Origin: Valencia hispanica
Taxonomy: Eukaryota > Chordata > Actinopteri > Cyprinodontiformes > Valenciidae
DNA: 64,000 nucleotides
NCBI GenBank assembly: GCA_963556495.2
Contig: OY747709.1
Location: forward strand, 22,600,900 to 22,664,899
Reading direction: 5' to 3'
The notes under the pieces: model-generated
The model's input: only the letters and a program-made list of their open reading frames with translations
What the model was told of the DNA's origin: nothing
Database searches by the model: none
Part shown: in pieces, positions 11,401 through 61,215 of the stretch
Layout of the letters: the number at the start of each line of letters is the position of its first letter
How positions within the stretch are numbered: the stretch's first letter is position 1
Program-made: the position numbers and the translations under genes

Positions 11401-14020
11401 TAAAAATTATTTTAATCCTAACCAGTCTGGTTTTGACTTTGGCTAACATGCATTAAGTGATGCAGATAGACAAAGAGGGCAAAACAGGCTGTGCGAAGAC
11501 AGAGAGTTGTGCTTCTTGCCTGACAAAAACAAAATCTCTTTACTGGGAGTTTTTGCATGAAGCAGGTACGTAACAACATACAGGGCAAGACCAGAACAAA
11601 GGGAGTAGCAGTTACTATCCTCAGAGACAATCACAATCAGGTGCCACACAGGGCCCCTGTTTACGTATGTGTGTATGTGCTAATTCACAGCTTAGTGTGG
11701 GAGGGAAAGGCGATGTGAGGGGAGTGAGACTGTGTCCACCTTTGGGGGCTGGGAATGTTTTCATGGCGCTGAAGGTGGGAACTGAGAGAGACACTCGGCC
11801 CATCTGGCAGCACTCCCCCACAAAACCAGTAGGAGATATCCCTGAAGATAATGCTACCCAATACTGGCTAGAGGTTTTAAACCAGAGGCCAGGATGAAAT
11901 ATTACCAAACAGACAGTGTTATCACTAACTCCACACAGTGAGTGTCCAGACTCCTACAAGAGTTCTCCTTTTTACCCAGATAAAGAGAGGACATGGAGCA
12001 GGTCCCATCTGGACTTCATCACCGGGGGCAGAAACTGGCATCAGATCAAGTAGTTTATTGTTCTCATGGCCTGCAGGTTTGATCGCAGTGCACCTACAAA
12101 TCACTTCGCTTCTTGTTCTTCTAAATAAATACAAATAAATAAATAGAAATAATGCTTCTGATTACAATTTCCCCCCCGCAACCTTCGTAAAGTATTCCTA
12201 ATCTTTCTGACCTTTAGTTGCACATAATGAAGCACACACCCAGTTACTGATTTCTTTGTCAACAGCTTCCCATTTTTGTGCATTTTCAAGGCCCATGATG
12301 CTATTATTACAGAGTTTTTATTTTATTTTATGTTTCTCTGCGTCTGCTACGTTTGTGGATTTCCTTTCACGTCTGAGAGAGGCTGCTGCAGACTGAGGAC
12401 ATCAGTGCTAAAACAGCCTCTGTCTCCTATTCCTAAAACAGATGTTTCTGTCTGTGGAAATTTTTGAAAGCATGACAGTGCACTTTTTCCTTTTCAAAGG
12501 AAAAGACTGAGATGACATGAAAATATGAGTGTGGCTCATATTTATGTTTCACTATTACTGGTCTGAGACTCATATTTATAGTATGTGGACACATTTGAGT
12601 CACGTTTAAGTGGTCAGATGTGGTCAGGATGTTACTGGGCCAGAGAAAGGCAGACAAAACTCATTAGCAGTGAGAACAGGGGTGGGAAATGAAGGGTAGG
12701 AAGCTTTTACAAGATTCCTAGGGCTTCATAGTTAAGTTGGCAGATAAGCTGGACAATAAAGTGCCCACTTATATTATTGTTATTGTTCTAGTTCTCTTTT
12801 GAAATGTGAAAGTTTAAATATGTTTTTTTCTGTTCCAGTTAAACTCATCAGACACGTAGAGTTGGAGAAAGGAGGAGAGCTGTTACGGGGCAAGGGGGTG
12901 AGGCATGAGAGGGGGATTTTAAGTAGCTAAAGCTTGACAACCCACCAAAGATGGGTAAACGCCAAGGGGGTTGGCGAGTCAAATGGTTTACCAATACACA
13001 GGGACGGATGGGGCGCGTCCCCTGCTCCCTCTCCCTTCCACATGACCCTCTTAAATATAGAGGCTCTCTCTATTAATACCGAAACCAGCCCGGCCCTACC
13101 CTACAGTTCCTTCAGGCGTCAATGCCGGCTGTTTCTCATGGGTTCTTTTCTTTCTTACAGGCAAGATGTGAACCTAGGAGATCAGTAGATTAATAATTCT
13201 CCTACTAGGATTGAGATAAGTAATTGAGTTAAAATGCAAAGTTCCAAAAAAGACAAAAAAATAAAGAAATATTGAGTAAAAAGAGAGGAAGTGGAGGAAA
13301 GCATTTTGGAGAAATATGTACAGTGAGTGTTACAATTTACAGCCCCCCCCACAACCTCCCTCCTTGCCCACTTGCGTATGAGAACTGCTTTGGGACGCTT
13401 CCAAAGGATATTCCCTTTCTTCTCTTTTGCTGTGCCAAGAGTTTATAGACACGAGGCAGCTGAACTCCTGCTATTACATCATTTTTTTTCCTCTCATGGC
13501 AGAAAATCAAACTCTTCCTGTTGTCTGGACTCAGCAGCAGTGGCAGGCGGTAATATGAAAACAGATCAGGAATATAACAAAGGCAGGAGAGGTGGTTATT
13601 TAAAAAAACAAATATATTTGTCACAGAAAATTATTACTCAACAGAAAAAGGACAACTGCTAAAATCAGCTACAGACAATAGTTGCCAGATTAAGTTATTG
13701 TACATTTTCAATAAAAATAAATAAATAAAAATATTCCAAGATTTCAAAACTAAAGAACATTGTCAGATTAATTTCTTAGCAAGGATCTATTATCAAAACC
13801 CATTTCGCTTCCATTTCAACCAACTTGCATTGTTATTGTTAGAACACCATAAGTTAAAGCAGACAAAGAGTGGTGTATGCAGGGCACATGGAGGCAGAGG
13901 CACACAGGGGGGACAGAGTGTGCTAACGGCAGGACTGTGATAAAGAGTACACTTACTTGCACGTGTGAAGGAGCTAAGAGGGCCGGCCAGGGCCAGCAGG
14001 AGCAGCAGCTGAACTTTCAT
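5444..14020 (-). CDS. pdpn: Podoplanin-like mucin-type membrane glycoprotein, four-exon spliced CDS
   Basis: Joining 13957-14020, 7538-7963, 7332-7440 and 5444-5450 gives 606 bases: 201 residues plus stop, with all phases agreeing. Residues 1-21 are a signal peptide (Lys, then a run of Leu, ending TRA). About 22-163 are a Thr/Pro/Ser/Glu-rich ectodomain suited to dense O-glycosylation. About 171-193 are a Gly/Ala/Val/Ile transmembrane helix, followed by the tail LRRMGKYSP. Mammalian podoplanin has the same plan: the GLST motif before the helix, a short basic tail that binds ERM proteins, and a C-terminus ending YSP. In mammals it is the ligand of CLEC-2 and acts at the surface of lymphatic endothelium and podocytes. 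The mammalian EDxxVTPG platelet-activating repeats were not seen. An additional exon inside the 6-kb first intron cannot be excluded, but the phases do not require one. Confidence 0.85.
6401..6436. repeat. Perfect 15-bp inverted repeat (hairpin)
   Basis: Arms 6401-6415 and 6422-6436 are exact reverse complements (AGACCCATTACATCA and its complement) around a six-base loop. It lies in pdpn intron 3. It is too short for a typical animal pre-miRNA and its function is unknown. Confidence 0.9.
6755..7060 (+). mobile_element. Decayed Tc1-type transposase remnant
   Basis: The run beginning near 6755 resembles the segment of Tc1 transposase around the GGGS-like strand between the first and second catalytic acids, on the plus strand and full of stops. 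Neither terminal repeat could be placed. The call rests on general resemblance only. Confidence 0.35.
7332..7440 (-). CDS. pdpn: pdpn exon 3: transmembrane helix and juxtamembrane tail
   Basis: The acceptor TTTCAG precedes 7440 and the donor GTAAGTAT follows 7332. The exon encodes the conserved EGLST motif, then 23 hydrophobic residues rich in Ile, Val, Ala and Gly with small-residue spacing, then LRRMGKYS. This pattern, directly after a mucin-like domain, is diagnostic of podoplanin. Read through the donor without splicing, the next codon is TAA, so an intron-retaining message would end at Ser and lose only the final Pro. Confidence 0.9.
7538..7963 (-). CDS. pdpn: pdpn exon 2: mucin-like ectodomain
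   Basis: An acceptor ending CCTCAG precedes 7963 and a GTGATAG donor follows 7538. The exon encodes 141 complete codons plus parts of two split codons. Thr, Pro, Ser, Ala and acidic residues dominate (for example PTTDPTDF, TGPPPTNP, AETTAAPT, ESTKAPTD) and there are no cysteines, as expected of an extended O-glycosylated stalk. It enters in phase 1 from the signal-peptide exon and leaves in phase 1 into the helix exon. Sequence conservation with mammals is low here, as is usual for mucin stalks, so identification rests on architecture and the next exon. Confidence 0.85.
10526..10560. repeat. Perfect 15-bp GC-rich inverted repeat (hairpin)
   Basis: Arms 10526-10540 (GCTGGGGAGCAGAGC) and 10546-10560 are exact reverse complements with a five-base loop TGTTG. 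The stem is about two-thirds GC in AT-rich intronic DNA, so it should fold stably in DNA or RNA. It directly abuts a pyrimidine-rich decamer repeat. Confidence 0.95.
10561..10618. repeat. Pyrimidine-rich tandem decamer repeat
   Basis: Five to six imperfect copies of a unit close to TTTTTCCTGC, directly following the hairpin at 10526-10560. Confidence 0.85.
13957..14020 (-). CDS. pdpn: pdpn exon 1: signal peptide
   Basis: The ATG at 14020 opens MKVQLLLLLALAGPLSSF, a classic signal peptide with one basic residue and a leucine core, ending near TRA, a suitable signal peptidase site. The donor is GTAAGTG directly after the first base of codon 22, giving phase 1, which matches the acceptor of exon 2. 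No other ATG nearby gives a secretory start in the right phase. Confidence 0.85.
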
Positions 14021-14160
14021 TGTGGTGGGAAATTCTTCTACGCACTTTTCTCCTGCCAAAATCCGTTGGAGACTCAAGTCAGAGAGTGCTCACACACTTG
14101 AGGGTTGTACACCGTAAGGATAGAGGATAAGGGACCAACCTCTCCACCAAAAAAGGTGAA

Positions 14161-14166
14161 TATATA
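14161..14166 (-). promoter_or_regulatory. Candidate TATA element upstream of pdpn
   Basis: The minus strand reads TATATA about 140 bases before the pdpn start codon, which would leave a 5' UTR of roughly 110 bases. AT-rich DNA throws up such matches easily, and no initiator or transcript evidence is available. Confidence 0.25.
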
Positions 14167-15139
14167 AAAAAAATAAAAAATAGTTTTTAAACAAAAGCTC
14201 AGGAAAAAATGTGGCCAAATATTAGAATCGATTTTTTAGCCAAAATGAGTAAAAATCTGTAGAGGTGGATGGGATGTAGAGAGGATAGGAGAGGAGCTCT
14301 GGCCACTTTGAGGAAGTGTAAGAAGGGATAGGGAGGGAATGGCACACAGTATGAGTGAGAAAAGATGGTGAATAACTGAGCGGGGAGGAGGTGGGTGGTT
14401 GGGTTGGTGGTAGGGCGGGCAGTTTGGGGAGCAGGTTGTGCAGGGAGGAGGCTCCTCTGGGTAAGGACTGTAAGGTGGCTATCGTGGTCCAGCCCTGAAT
14501 GAGGCTCTGCACTCCACTTTTGGTGCACAGCCAGGCCAGCAAACTCTGCATTATCAGGAGTTTGCACACATTCACGCATGCTACAGTAACTTTTTTTAAA
14601 ACAAGCTCTGGAATGAACGAAGAAAGTATAAAAAAACTTAAGGCAATAAGAGGGTTTCTCCTGATATCTGCATGCGTAGTTAAGTGTCTAAATAAAGAGA
14701 CTAATAAATTAAGCACATATATAGCGGCTGCATTGATAGCTTAAAACATAACTCTTCTTCTATAAAAGACAAGAAACATTAGCAGCAGGAGTTTGAGGAC
14801 TTTTACTCAATGAAAGGGAGCTCCTAAAGCAGTCTCAACACTGTGTGACTTACACAAGCAAGCATGGGTGGTCTGCTGAGTTCACATGCAGTCAAACACA
14901 AACTGTTGCTTGGCACTTGGGTGACACCTATTGGAGAACAAGCTACAAGTGTGGATGAATGCAAGGTAAAGAGCACTTCTTTCAAAAAAAGTGAAACTTG
15001 TTTGTTCCTTAAGTTTTGTTTTACCAGAGAAATAACTGTCACAGCAAAAAAGAAGCAGAGTGCTAAGATGTACACCACATCCTCTACAACATAATCTCAG
15101 ACAGGACACAACTGCTCCGTGGTAGCGAATTTGTTTTCA

Positions 15140-15390
15140 AATGTTCTTGGATATCTTTAGATTGAGGCAAGATGCGTTGCGTTCTGGGATCTTTTGGGCT
15201 ACTTCATGTTGTCAGGCAGCTTATATTTAGGTGATATATTGATTCTTACAGGCTTTAGCAGTTATAGTAGTTGGGCATCTGATTACTGCTTTTAACATCT
15301 GGTGATCTAAAACCTCTAACCGTGACAAAGAAAAAAACGTAAGAATAAATAAATCTATAAGACGCCGATTACTTTTTCATGGCACTATAC
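15140..15390. mobile_element. Tc1-like relic fragment
   Basis: The phrase CTTCATGTTGTCAGGCAG, the following TTGATTCTTACAGG and the closing ATTACTTTTTCATGGCACT resemble the right part of a common teleost Tc1-type element. The same motif order occurs at 18035-18330 in this window, which supports a dispersed family. No coding capacity. Confidence 0.55.
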
Positions 15391-15683
15391 AAAAAATACC
15401 TCTATATATCTTTCTACATATCTATAGTTCAGCCAAAAATAAATTATAACCTAGCAATTTTAGATTTTAAATTATTTTTATTCACTCAATAATGCTTCTG
15501 ATGTAAAAGGTGACACACATCTCTCAAATAATAAAAGAACAGTTTAAAAGGAGCATGAATTCTGAAAAAAGCAATTTATCTGTTTATTTATATTTTATTA
15601 AAAAATGACTTCTCAGTAATCAAAGCAAAAACCTTACCATTAAAGCAATCACACCCACCTTTAAACCCACCTTTAAACCCTTT

Positions 15684-15686
<3 letters not shown>

Positions 15687-15731
<45 letters not shown>
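15687..15731. repeat. (AT)n microsatellite
   Basis: About 22 uninterrupted AT units. Confidence 0.95.
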
Positions 15732-15736
<5 letters not shown>

Positions 15737-17086
15737 ACAGAAACAGCTGATGAAATAATGGCAGCAGACGCAGGATTAGCGCAGTAAAAATGGCTTGTGA
15801 CATTTTAATAAACACTTAACATATTTAACCGCCATACACAGAATATTTTAACACACAATTTGCCAATCCCAGTTTTTTTGTTTTTGTTTTTCTAGATCAC
15901 TTCTTTACGTTATACTGAAATTATGTACATGATGCAAATCCAGAAGGACACGTAACAAAATACCGTCTCCATTTGCAGCTTCCTTTTCTTATCAGTATGT
16001 GTTTTTCAAGGGCAAACAGAGGATTAACACAGTTATTTACAAAGACAACAACATACAAACAGAGAAGATATACATATGCTGGTCACTGTAGCACAGCACT
16101 GAATGGAAAGAAGGAGAATTTCCCTTTTTTTGTCCATACAATGATAGTTTTGTGACCACCTAATTAAGAACCAAGCTCCCCTGAACCAACACTTTAAGTT
16201 TCAATATTTCACTGAAGGAAATATGAGCTCAAACTGTTACTACAAAATAATTATTTTGTTTTTAAGTATTTTTTATCCTAATGGAGCTGTACACTAATAA
16301 AAATCAGAGACAATACGTAACTGTACATAGACAAAAGTAACATCACAATGAACAACCCAGAGCATTATGTCTTTTCTTTTTTGTTCTGCAAAAAAAAAAC
16401 ATGTCTTTGTTTTATTTACCAGGTGCTGTCCAGCTTAGTGTTGTGCAAAACCTGCAATTTTATTTTCCCACAAATTATCTACCAACTTCCTTAATCTGCT
16501 CAGAAATTCTATGCACTTTTCCCTTAGAGATATAGAAGGTTAACCTGGTAAATTATACATCAAAAACTGGATATGAATCTTGAGGAAGTCCAAGTCTGGC
16601 CTGCAACTTGTTTCCCATCTTAATAATCCGCTGCTCTCTGAGCTGCTGCAAAGTCTCCACAGTAATAATCAACTTAGCTTATAGAGCTGAAGGATAGAGA
16701 TATTGATGATTATAATTATAAGCAACAGAAAGCTTGTTGAAAGCTAAAAGGGATCTAAACGCACATGGCACAGATTCAAATCAAAGTAGGCCCCACTGAG
16801 ACCTGGTGTTAACAGCTGTCCTGAATTAACAGGTCACTCTCAAATGGCCTTAAATAGAGACGTGGATGCTCTCAGGACACATGGCACTCAGGCTTAGCTG
16901 CAAATTTTCAAAGTTTTCTCTGTAGTGTTTGTTTTGATTGTTTTTGGAGCAAACTGTATCTCCTGTCATCCCCCTGTCATAAAATGGGATGTGGCAATCA
17001 TATCGCACTTATCTCAGCGTTCTATCAATCATCCTGCAAATGCACTGGTCAGTAATAAAGATGTTTAAAAAGGCTTAAAATTAAAT

Positions 17087-17820
17087 TACCGTAATTTTCA
17101 GAGTATGAGCCTCTACTTTTTTCACAGACTTTGGACCCTGCGGCCTTTACAACAATGTGGCTAATTTATAGCTTTTACTTGCTAATGGCCTCCGAGGGGC
17201 ACTATAGCAGGAAGTGCAAAAGTGAGAGAGAATTGTGGGGAAACATTATGCACCGAAAAAGATATTACAGATAGTTTTCATGCACACACCCTCATCATGG
17301 AAAACACATGCTGAAATTCATTAAAATGCAGCTTCTAGGTTAAAGACAATTGAGCTGGCCATCAAAGCAGAAAATACAGCTACTGCAAGTAAGCTTGACA
17401 TCAATGAATCTATGATAAGACATTGGAGGAGGCAGCGGGAAGAACTGAGTCAGTGTAAAAAGACGACAGAAGCTTTCAGAAGACATAAAGACACTGAATA
17501 AGATGACTTCAGTGGCTTTAGTGCGCAAGAGAAGGATTAAGATAGCAACCAATGACTTTTCTAGTAGGCTAAAATATGTATTATCTTCTAACCAGGCATG
17601 TCACTGTCATGTTGTGTTGATGCTGTGGCCTACTGCTGATTTTCAGGCAGAGTTTGAAAAAAAGAAGAAGCACGTCTTAAATAAAAAAGAATCTTACGTG
17701 TAATGGCTTTCTGTGTAAATATCTCATGTTACAGCATGAAATTGTGTGGCTTATAGATGTAAAAAAAAAAAATTATTTTAAAATTTAGCTGGTGCACTCA
17801 GGAGTCTAAAGATTACAGTA
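17087..17820 (+). mobile_element. Decayed DNA transposon with a Brinker/CENP-B-like DNA-binding relic
   Basis: The left end starts TACCGTAATTTTCAGAG and the right end is an imperfect inverted copy ending GATTACAGTA, giving a unit of about 730 bp. Inside, plus-strand codons 17328-17501 form an uninterrupted stretch including KLDINESMIRHWRRQREEL, resembling the helix-turn-helix of Brinker/CENP-B-type transposase N-termini (a helix, an INE/VDE turn, then an MVRxWR recognition helix). The catalytic domain is missing. Superfamily assignment beyond a pogo-like or related cut-and-paste element is uncertain. Confidence 0.6.
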
Positions 17821-18034
17821 TATCATATGGCTCTAGCATAGTCTCGCACTGAAAACAAAAACTTTATTTTGTGGGGGGAAAATCCCAAGTTAACAAGTAA
17901 TTGTTTTTTACAGAATCCTATAAATAAATAAATACATATAAATAAATAGTATAAATACAATAACAATACATCAAATTCAGCTAATGCATTTTTGTAAATA
18001 ATGCTCATGATCAAAGCCTGAACATACTTTCAAT

Positions 18035-18330
18035 TAGAGGAGCATAGAGATAGATATTGTGCAACAGCGCACTTCATGTTGTTAGACAGGTTTTCTTTGA
18101 ATTATTTATTGATTCTACGGGTCTAGCAGTTATCTGGTCTACATGTGAAATTTAACTAAACTGTCTGTTAATCGCAATTAATTTATAATTGAACTAGGGG
18201 GGAATCACTTTTTTCACAAATGCTCAGGTTGGTTTTTATTTAGATTATCTTTTTTTGGTTTTAAAATTGGTTTGATTATCTGAATTGTAATAAAAAAGAT
18301 ATAAACAGAAATATTTAGGGAAACAAATTG
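18035..18330. mobile_element. Tc1-like relic fragment
   Basis: It shares with 15140-15390 the order CTTCATGTTGTTAGACAGG, a TTGATTC-TACGGG block, then AATCACTTTTTTCACA, in the arrangement of the right half of a teleost Tc1-like element. It is non-coding and lies in the possible foxj3 3' UTR. Confidence 0.55.
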
Positions 18331-19238
18331 TAGCCTACATGTCTGATCATCTCATTATATATTTTACTAATAGGAGTGACTGTTAAACTGAGACCAAACC
18401 AGTCAGGATGCATGTCAGTTCCAGGTCTGTGCAGGGCCATTTTTTTTCATCAGAAATGTGGAAATGTATGTTAGCATTTCACCCTGAGAGCATGAAAATT
18501 GAGCATAGCAGATTATGGCATAAAATGCATTTTAAAAACTGTGCTTGAAAAGACAGTAAAAAAAATCCCAGAAGAATGTATTGTGGTACATGAATCCCCT
18601 TTTTAGAGCGGCACTCTTGCCTTTTTAGGAAAGGAAAACAATAGTATTCCTGTTTTACCCAGTAGATGGTGCTCCACTCAATCACATTTTCCTGTTCCTT
18701 CTTTTAAGATCCACAGCAGCATAGAGAGGGGCCCAGTTAAAGGGGAAAGAGATGTTTACACCAAGAAAAAGTTGAAATATCTGAACATGCTTATTGTGTT
18801 TGCAAGAAATGTGTTTCATATGTTGCAACCTGCTGCAGGTTTAGAGTTTTCTGTCCATGTATTTTAGCAGTGGGGAACCTTCTAACATGAGATTAGCTGT
18901 CACAGGAAACACATTTGAAAAAAATAAAGCTACACAGAGGATTTGACAACACTTTGGCGACCTGTGACTCTTTAAACATTGTGTTTACAACTTGGCACTG
19001 CCCCACACAATAAAAGTCAGTCCTGTAGTTTTTTTTCTATAATGATTGTCTTTGGACCCTTCAGCCGTTTGTATTAGAAAAAAAAGGCCAACAAGATTTT
19101 AGAAAACTACTTTCCATTACTTTCTGGATTGTCATCCGTTTCTTCACTTCAGTGAACAGAGGAGGTTGTCCACTACAAAACGCACATCAGTATTGTCTAG
19201 CCTGGTCTCATTTCTCTTGTTTTGACTCACAGTTCAGT

Positions 19239-59138
<39,900 letters not shown>

Positions 59139-59790
59139 TTATATGGTAAATGAACATGAAATACACCTTTTTTTTGCTGGTAACTTTGCTTTTTTAGACA
59201 TTTTGTGGTTAAATACTTTAGTTTTTCAGGTACCATCTGAAACATTCCCCATCATTGATGTGTCAATTCCTAACTACCTTAAGGAATTGTAATGCCCACT
59301 TTGACAACTCTTGATTCAAAATCATGTTTCTTAAAACTTCTCATAGCTTGCTGTAAGGAAATGTGGTCATGTGACCCCAATGACTAATATCTACCATGAG
59401 GAGGACTCATTTAGTTGGACTTAATCAAGATACCTAATCTAACATATTTCTTAATTCAAACATCTTTATATCAATTTAAATTAAATTATAAAGTACGTGA
59501 GATTTTTAAGAAAGGTAAAAAATAATGTGTTTATATGTATAAGAAGAAAACATGCTGGGAGTAAACAATAGCATGCAAGCACCAGGGGTACAGATTGGTG
59601 ATGGGGTGGAATGACTTTGAACCCTACTTCTTCTAACAAGGAAGATCATATTTGCAATGGGCTTGGTCTATTCGTTTCAAATTAGTGGGAAATATTAAAA
59701 TAAAGCAATCTGCTGCATTAGCTTTGTTGACTCAACTGAAAGTTGATGTGCCTTCTCAACTTAGGCCAATCTCAAATGTTACATAAAAAG

Positions 59791-60563
59791 TAGGGCTGTC
59801 AAAATTAATGCATTAATGCAAGTCGATTAATTTGTGGAATTAATGCCATTAATCCATTAATTTTTTTAACGCATTTAACGCATGCACAAAATGACCTGCC
59901 CTGTTTACCCCACAATTAAACCCACGCTGCTTTCAGTGCTCGGTTGTCAAGTAAACAGCATGAAAACTGTTTGATAACTGCAAATAATAACAGTGGGAAC
60001 CAGGGAGTAATGTAAAGGTTCGGTGTTGATAAACAAATAATCCCTCTATTAGTCAGAAAATTTCAATTAAAAAATACTTAATTCCTCCCAGACAGAAATT
60101 AAGTTTTGTTGTAGCTCATTTGATTTAATTTTGCAAGGAGCTATTGTAGATCCTGATGGCTGTAAGCAGGAATGATCTCCTGTAGCAGTCTGTGTCGCAG
60201 CAAAACGGAAGAAGCCTCTGACTGAAGACACCGTTGTTGTAGGATAGTCCCATGAAGAGGATGCTCAGGGTTGTCCAAAGTTGAATAAGAAACTGTCAGC
60301 TTACCAGTTAGTTTGCCGTAGCAACTGGCTAAAAGAGGTAAAAAGTTCCACGGGTAAATGTGATTGTGGAATTTCAAAACAATAGTTCCATGCATCTCTC
60401 CTGTATTTCCTTAAAAAAAGAGCAACAGCTTCTGGTTTCGTCCTTTATTTACACCAAAAAGGTTACTTTTTCTGTCATATTTAGGAATGTTAATTAATCA
60501 TGATTAATTTACAGCTACCCTGTGATTAATTAGATTAAAATTTTTAATCGTTTGACAGCCCTA
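59791..60563. mobile_element. hAT-like non-autonomous element carrying a LINE C-terminal fragment
   Basis: Termini TAGGGCTGTCAAA and TTTGACAGCCCTA are exact inverted repeats. The adjoining eight bases ATAAAAAG (59783-59790) and GTAAAAAG (60564-60571) agree at seven of eight, as expected of a hAT duplication. Subterminal regions are rich in ATTAAT-type motifs. In the interior the minus strand (about 60135-60400) encodes TLDNPEHPLH and DTDCYRRSF..TAIRIYNSS blocks, resembling the extreme C-terminus of fish LINE reverse transcriptases. No hAT transposase frame. Confidence 0.82.
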
Positions 60564-60899
60564 GTAAAAAGTGTTTAAAAATGTCTTAGAAGTTTACTTG
60601 AAGCAGTTTGCTTGGTGTAAAATCCCGATCACAACAGAATTCATCATCAGTTTCCAACTCAAAGCACCTCGCTGCACTTAAAGTGGTGCAATTTAGGCTG
60701 TCATTATTCAATCAGGGAGTTTTGCTAACCCAGTTTGAGTATTTTTATTGCATTTATTACCACAGAGTCCAAACAAACAACTATATTTGAAAACCCTATG
60801 TCATTTATAATTTGATTACTTTCAGCAACTGACAAGCAATAATTATAAATTCAAAAATATCTGGACAGTTCAGGTCAGAACCCTGTATTTGTTTTCCTC

Positions 60900-61015
60900 C
60901 ATCCATTATCTATCATCCTCTGCAGGGTTGCGGGGCGCTGATGCCTATTTCCAGCACTCATCTTTGCGAGAGGCAGGGTACATCCTGAACAATGTCGCAA
61001 GTCCATCGCAGTTAA
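60900..61015 (-). repeat. Dispersed teleost repeat fragment, inverted
   Basis: On the minus strand it shares GTACCCTGCCTCTCGC, GTGCTGGAAATAGGCATC, a GCGCCCCGCAACCC block and ATAATGGATGGA with the family at 44680-44991. Confidence 0.8.
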
Positions 61016-61119
61016 TTTTTGTTCTCTCCATGTAATCAAGATATAATTTAGGGAAATCCAGAAAGATTTGTATCATGGAGCATTTTATTTTATAGAAAGT
61101 TAGGTTGGCCAAAGAAAAC

Positions 61120-61215
61120 TTAAAGCTGCAGTCCGGAGAATATATTTATGTATGCCTTGGTACGTCGGATTCAAAAAAATCTCTCTCCCTCAAATACTCC
61201 GGACTGTAGCTTTAA
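61120..61215. mobile_element. Short MITE with 19-bp inverted termini
   Basis: TTAAAGCTGCAGTCCGGAG at 61120-61138 is mirrored at 61197-61215 with one mismatch. The 58-bp interior is non-coding. Such short inverted-repeat units with TTAAAGCTGCAGT-like ends are dispersed in teleosts; the mobilising superfamily cannot be told from this copy. Confidence 0.8.

Larger units (their letters stand above)
7964..13956 (-). other. pdpn intron 1
   Basis: Intron of 5993 bp between the signal-peptide and mucin exons. It holds a strong hairpin (10526-10560), a run of TTTTTCCTGC-like repeats (10561-10618), several short inverted repeats and the (TCTC)n tract near 9653-9670. Small hidden exons cannot be ruled out by eye, but none has both protein-like content and good splice sites. 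Confidence 0.65.
14167..16389. other. Intergenic DNA between pdpn promoter and foxj3 3' end
   Basis: No coding exon was recognised. The region just upstream of the pdpn start (14200-14600) is comparatively GC-rich and purine-rich on the plus strand, and may include promoter or enhancer DNA. Around 15140-15390 is a Tc1-like relic, and 15687-15731 is an AT microsatellite. Confidence 0.5.
16390..19238 (-). other. Possible foxj3 3' UTR
   Basis: From the foxj3 stop codon on the minus strand, AATAAA hexamers occur at several places, including 18105-18110, 17863-17868 and 16411-16416. The last is followed by GT-rich DNA, which would suit a distal poly(A) site. Mammalian FOXJ3 has a long 3' UTR. Two transposon relics occupy part of the stretch, so the true transcript end could be closer to the stop codon. 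Confidence 0.3.

Noticed and set aside
14199..14716. Two overlapping minus-strand frames of 126 and 164 codons upstream of pdpn
   Set aside because: They are Ser/Leu/Pro-rich readings of a purine-rich plus strand, overlap each other in different frames, and show no domain, signal or splice logic. More likely promoter-region DNA.
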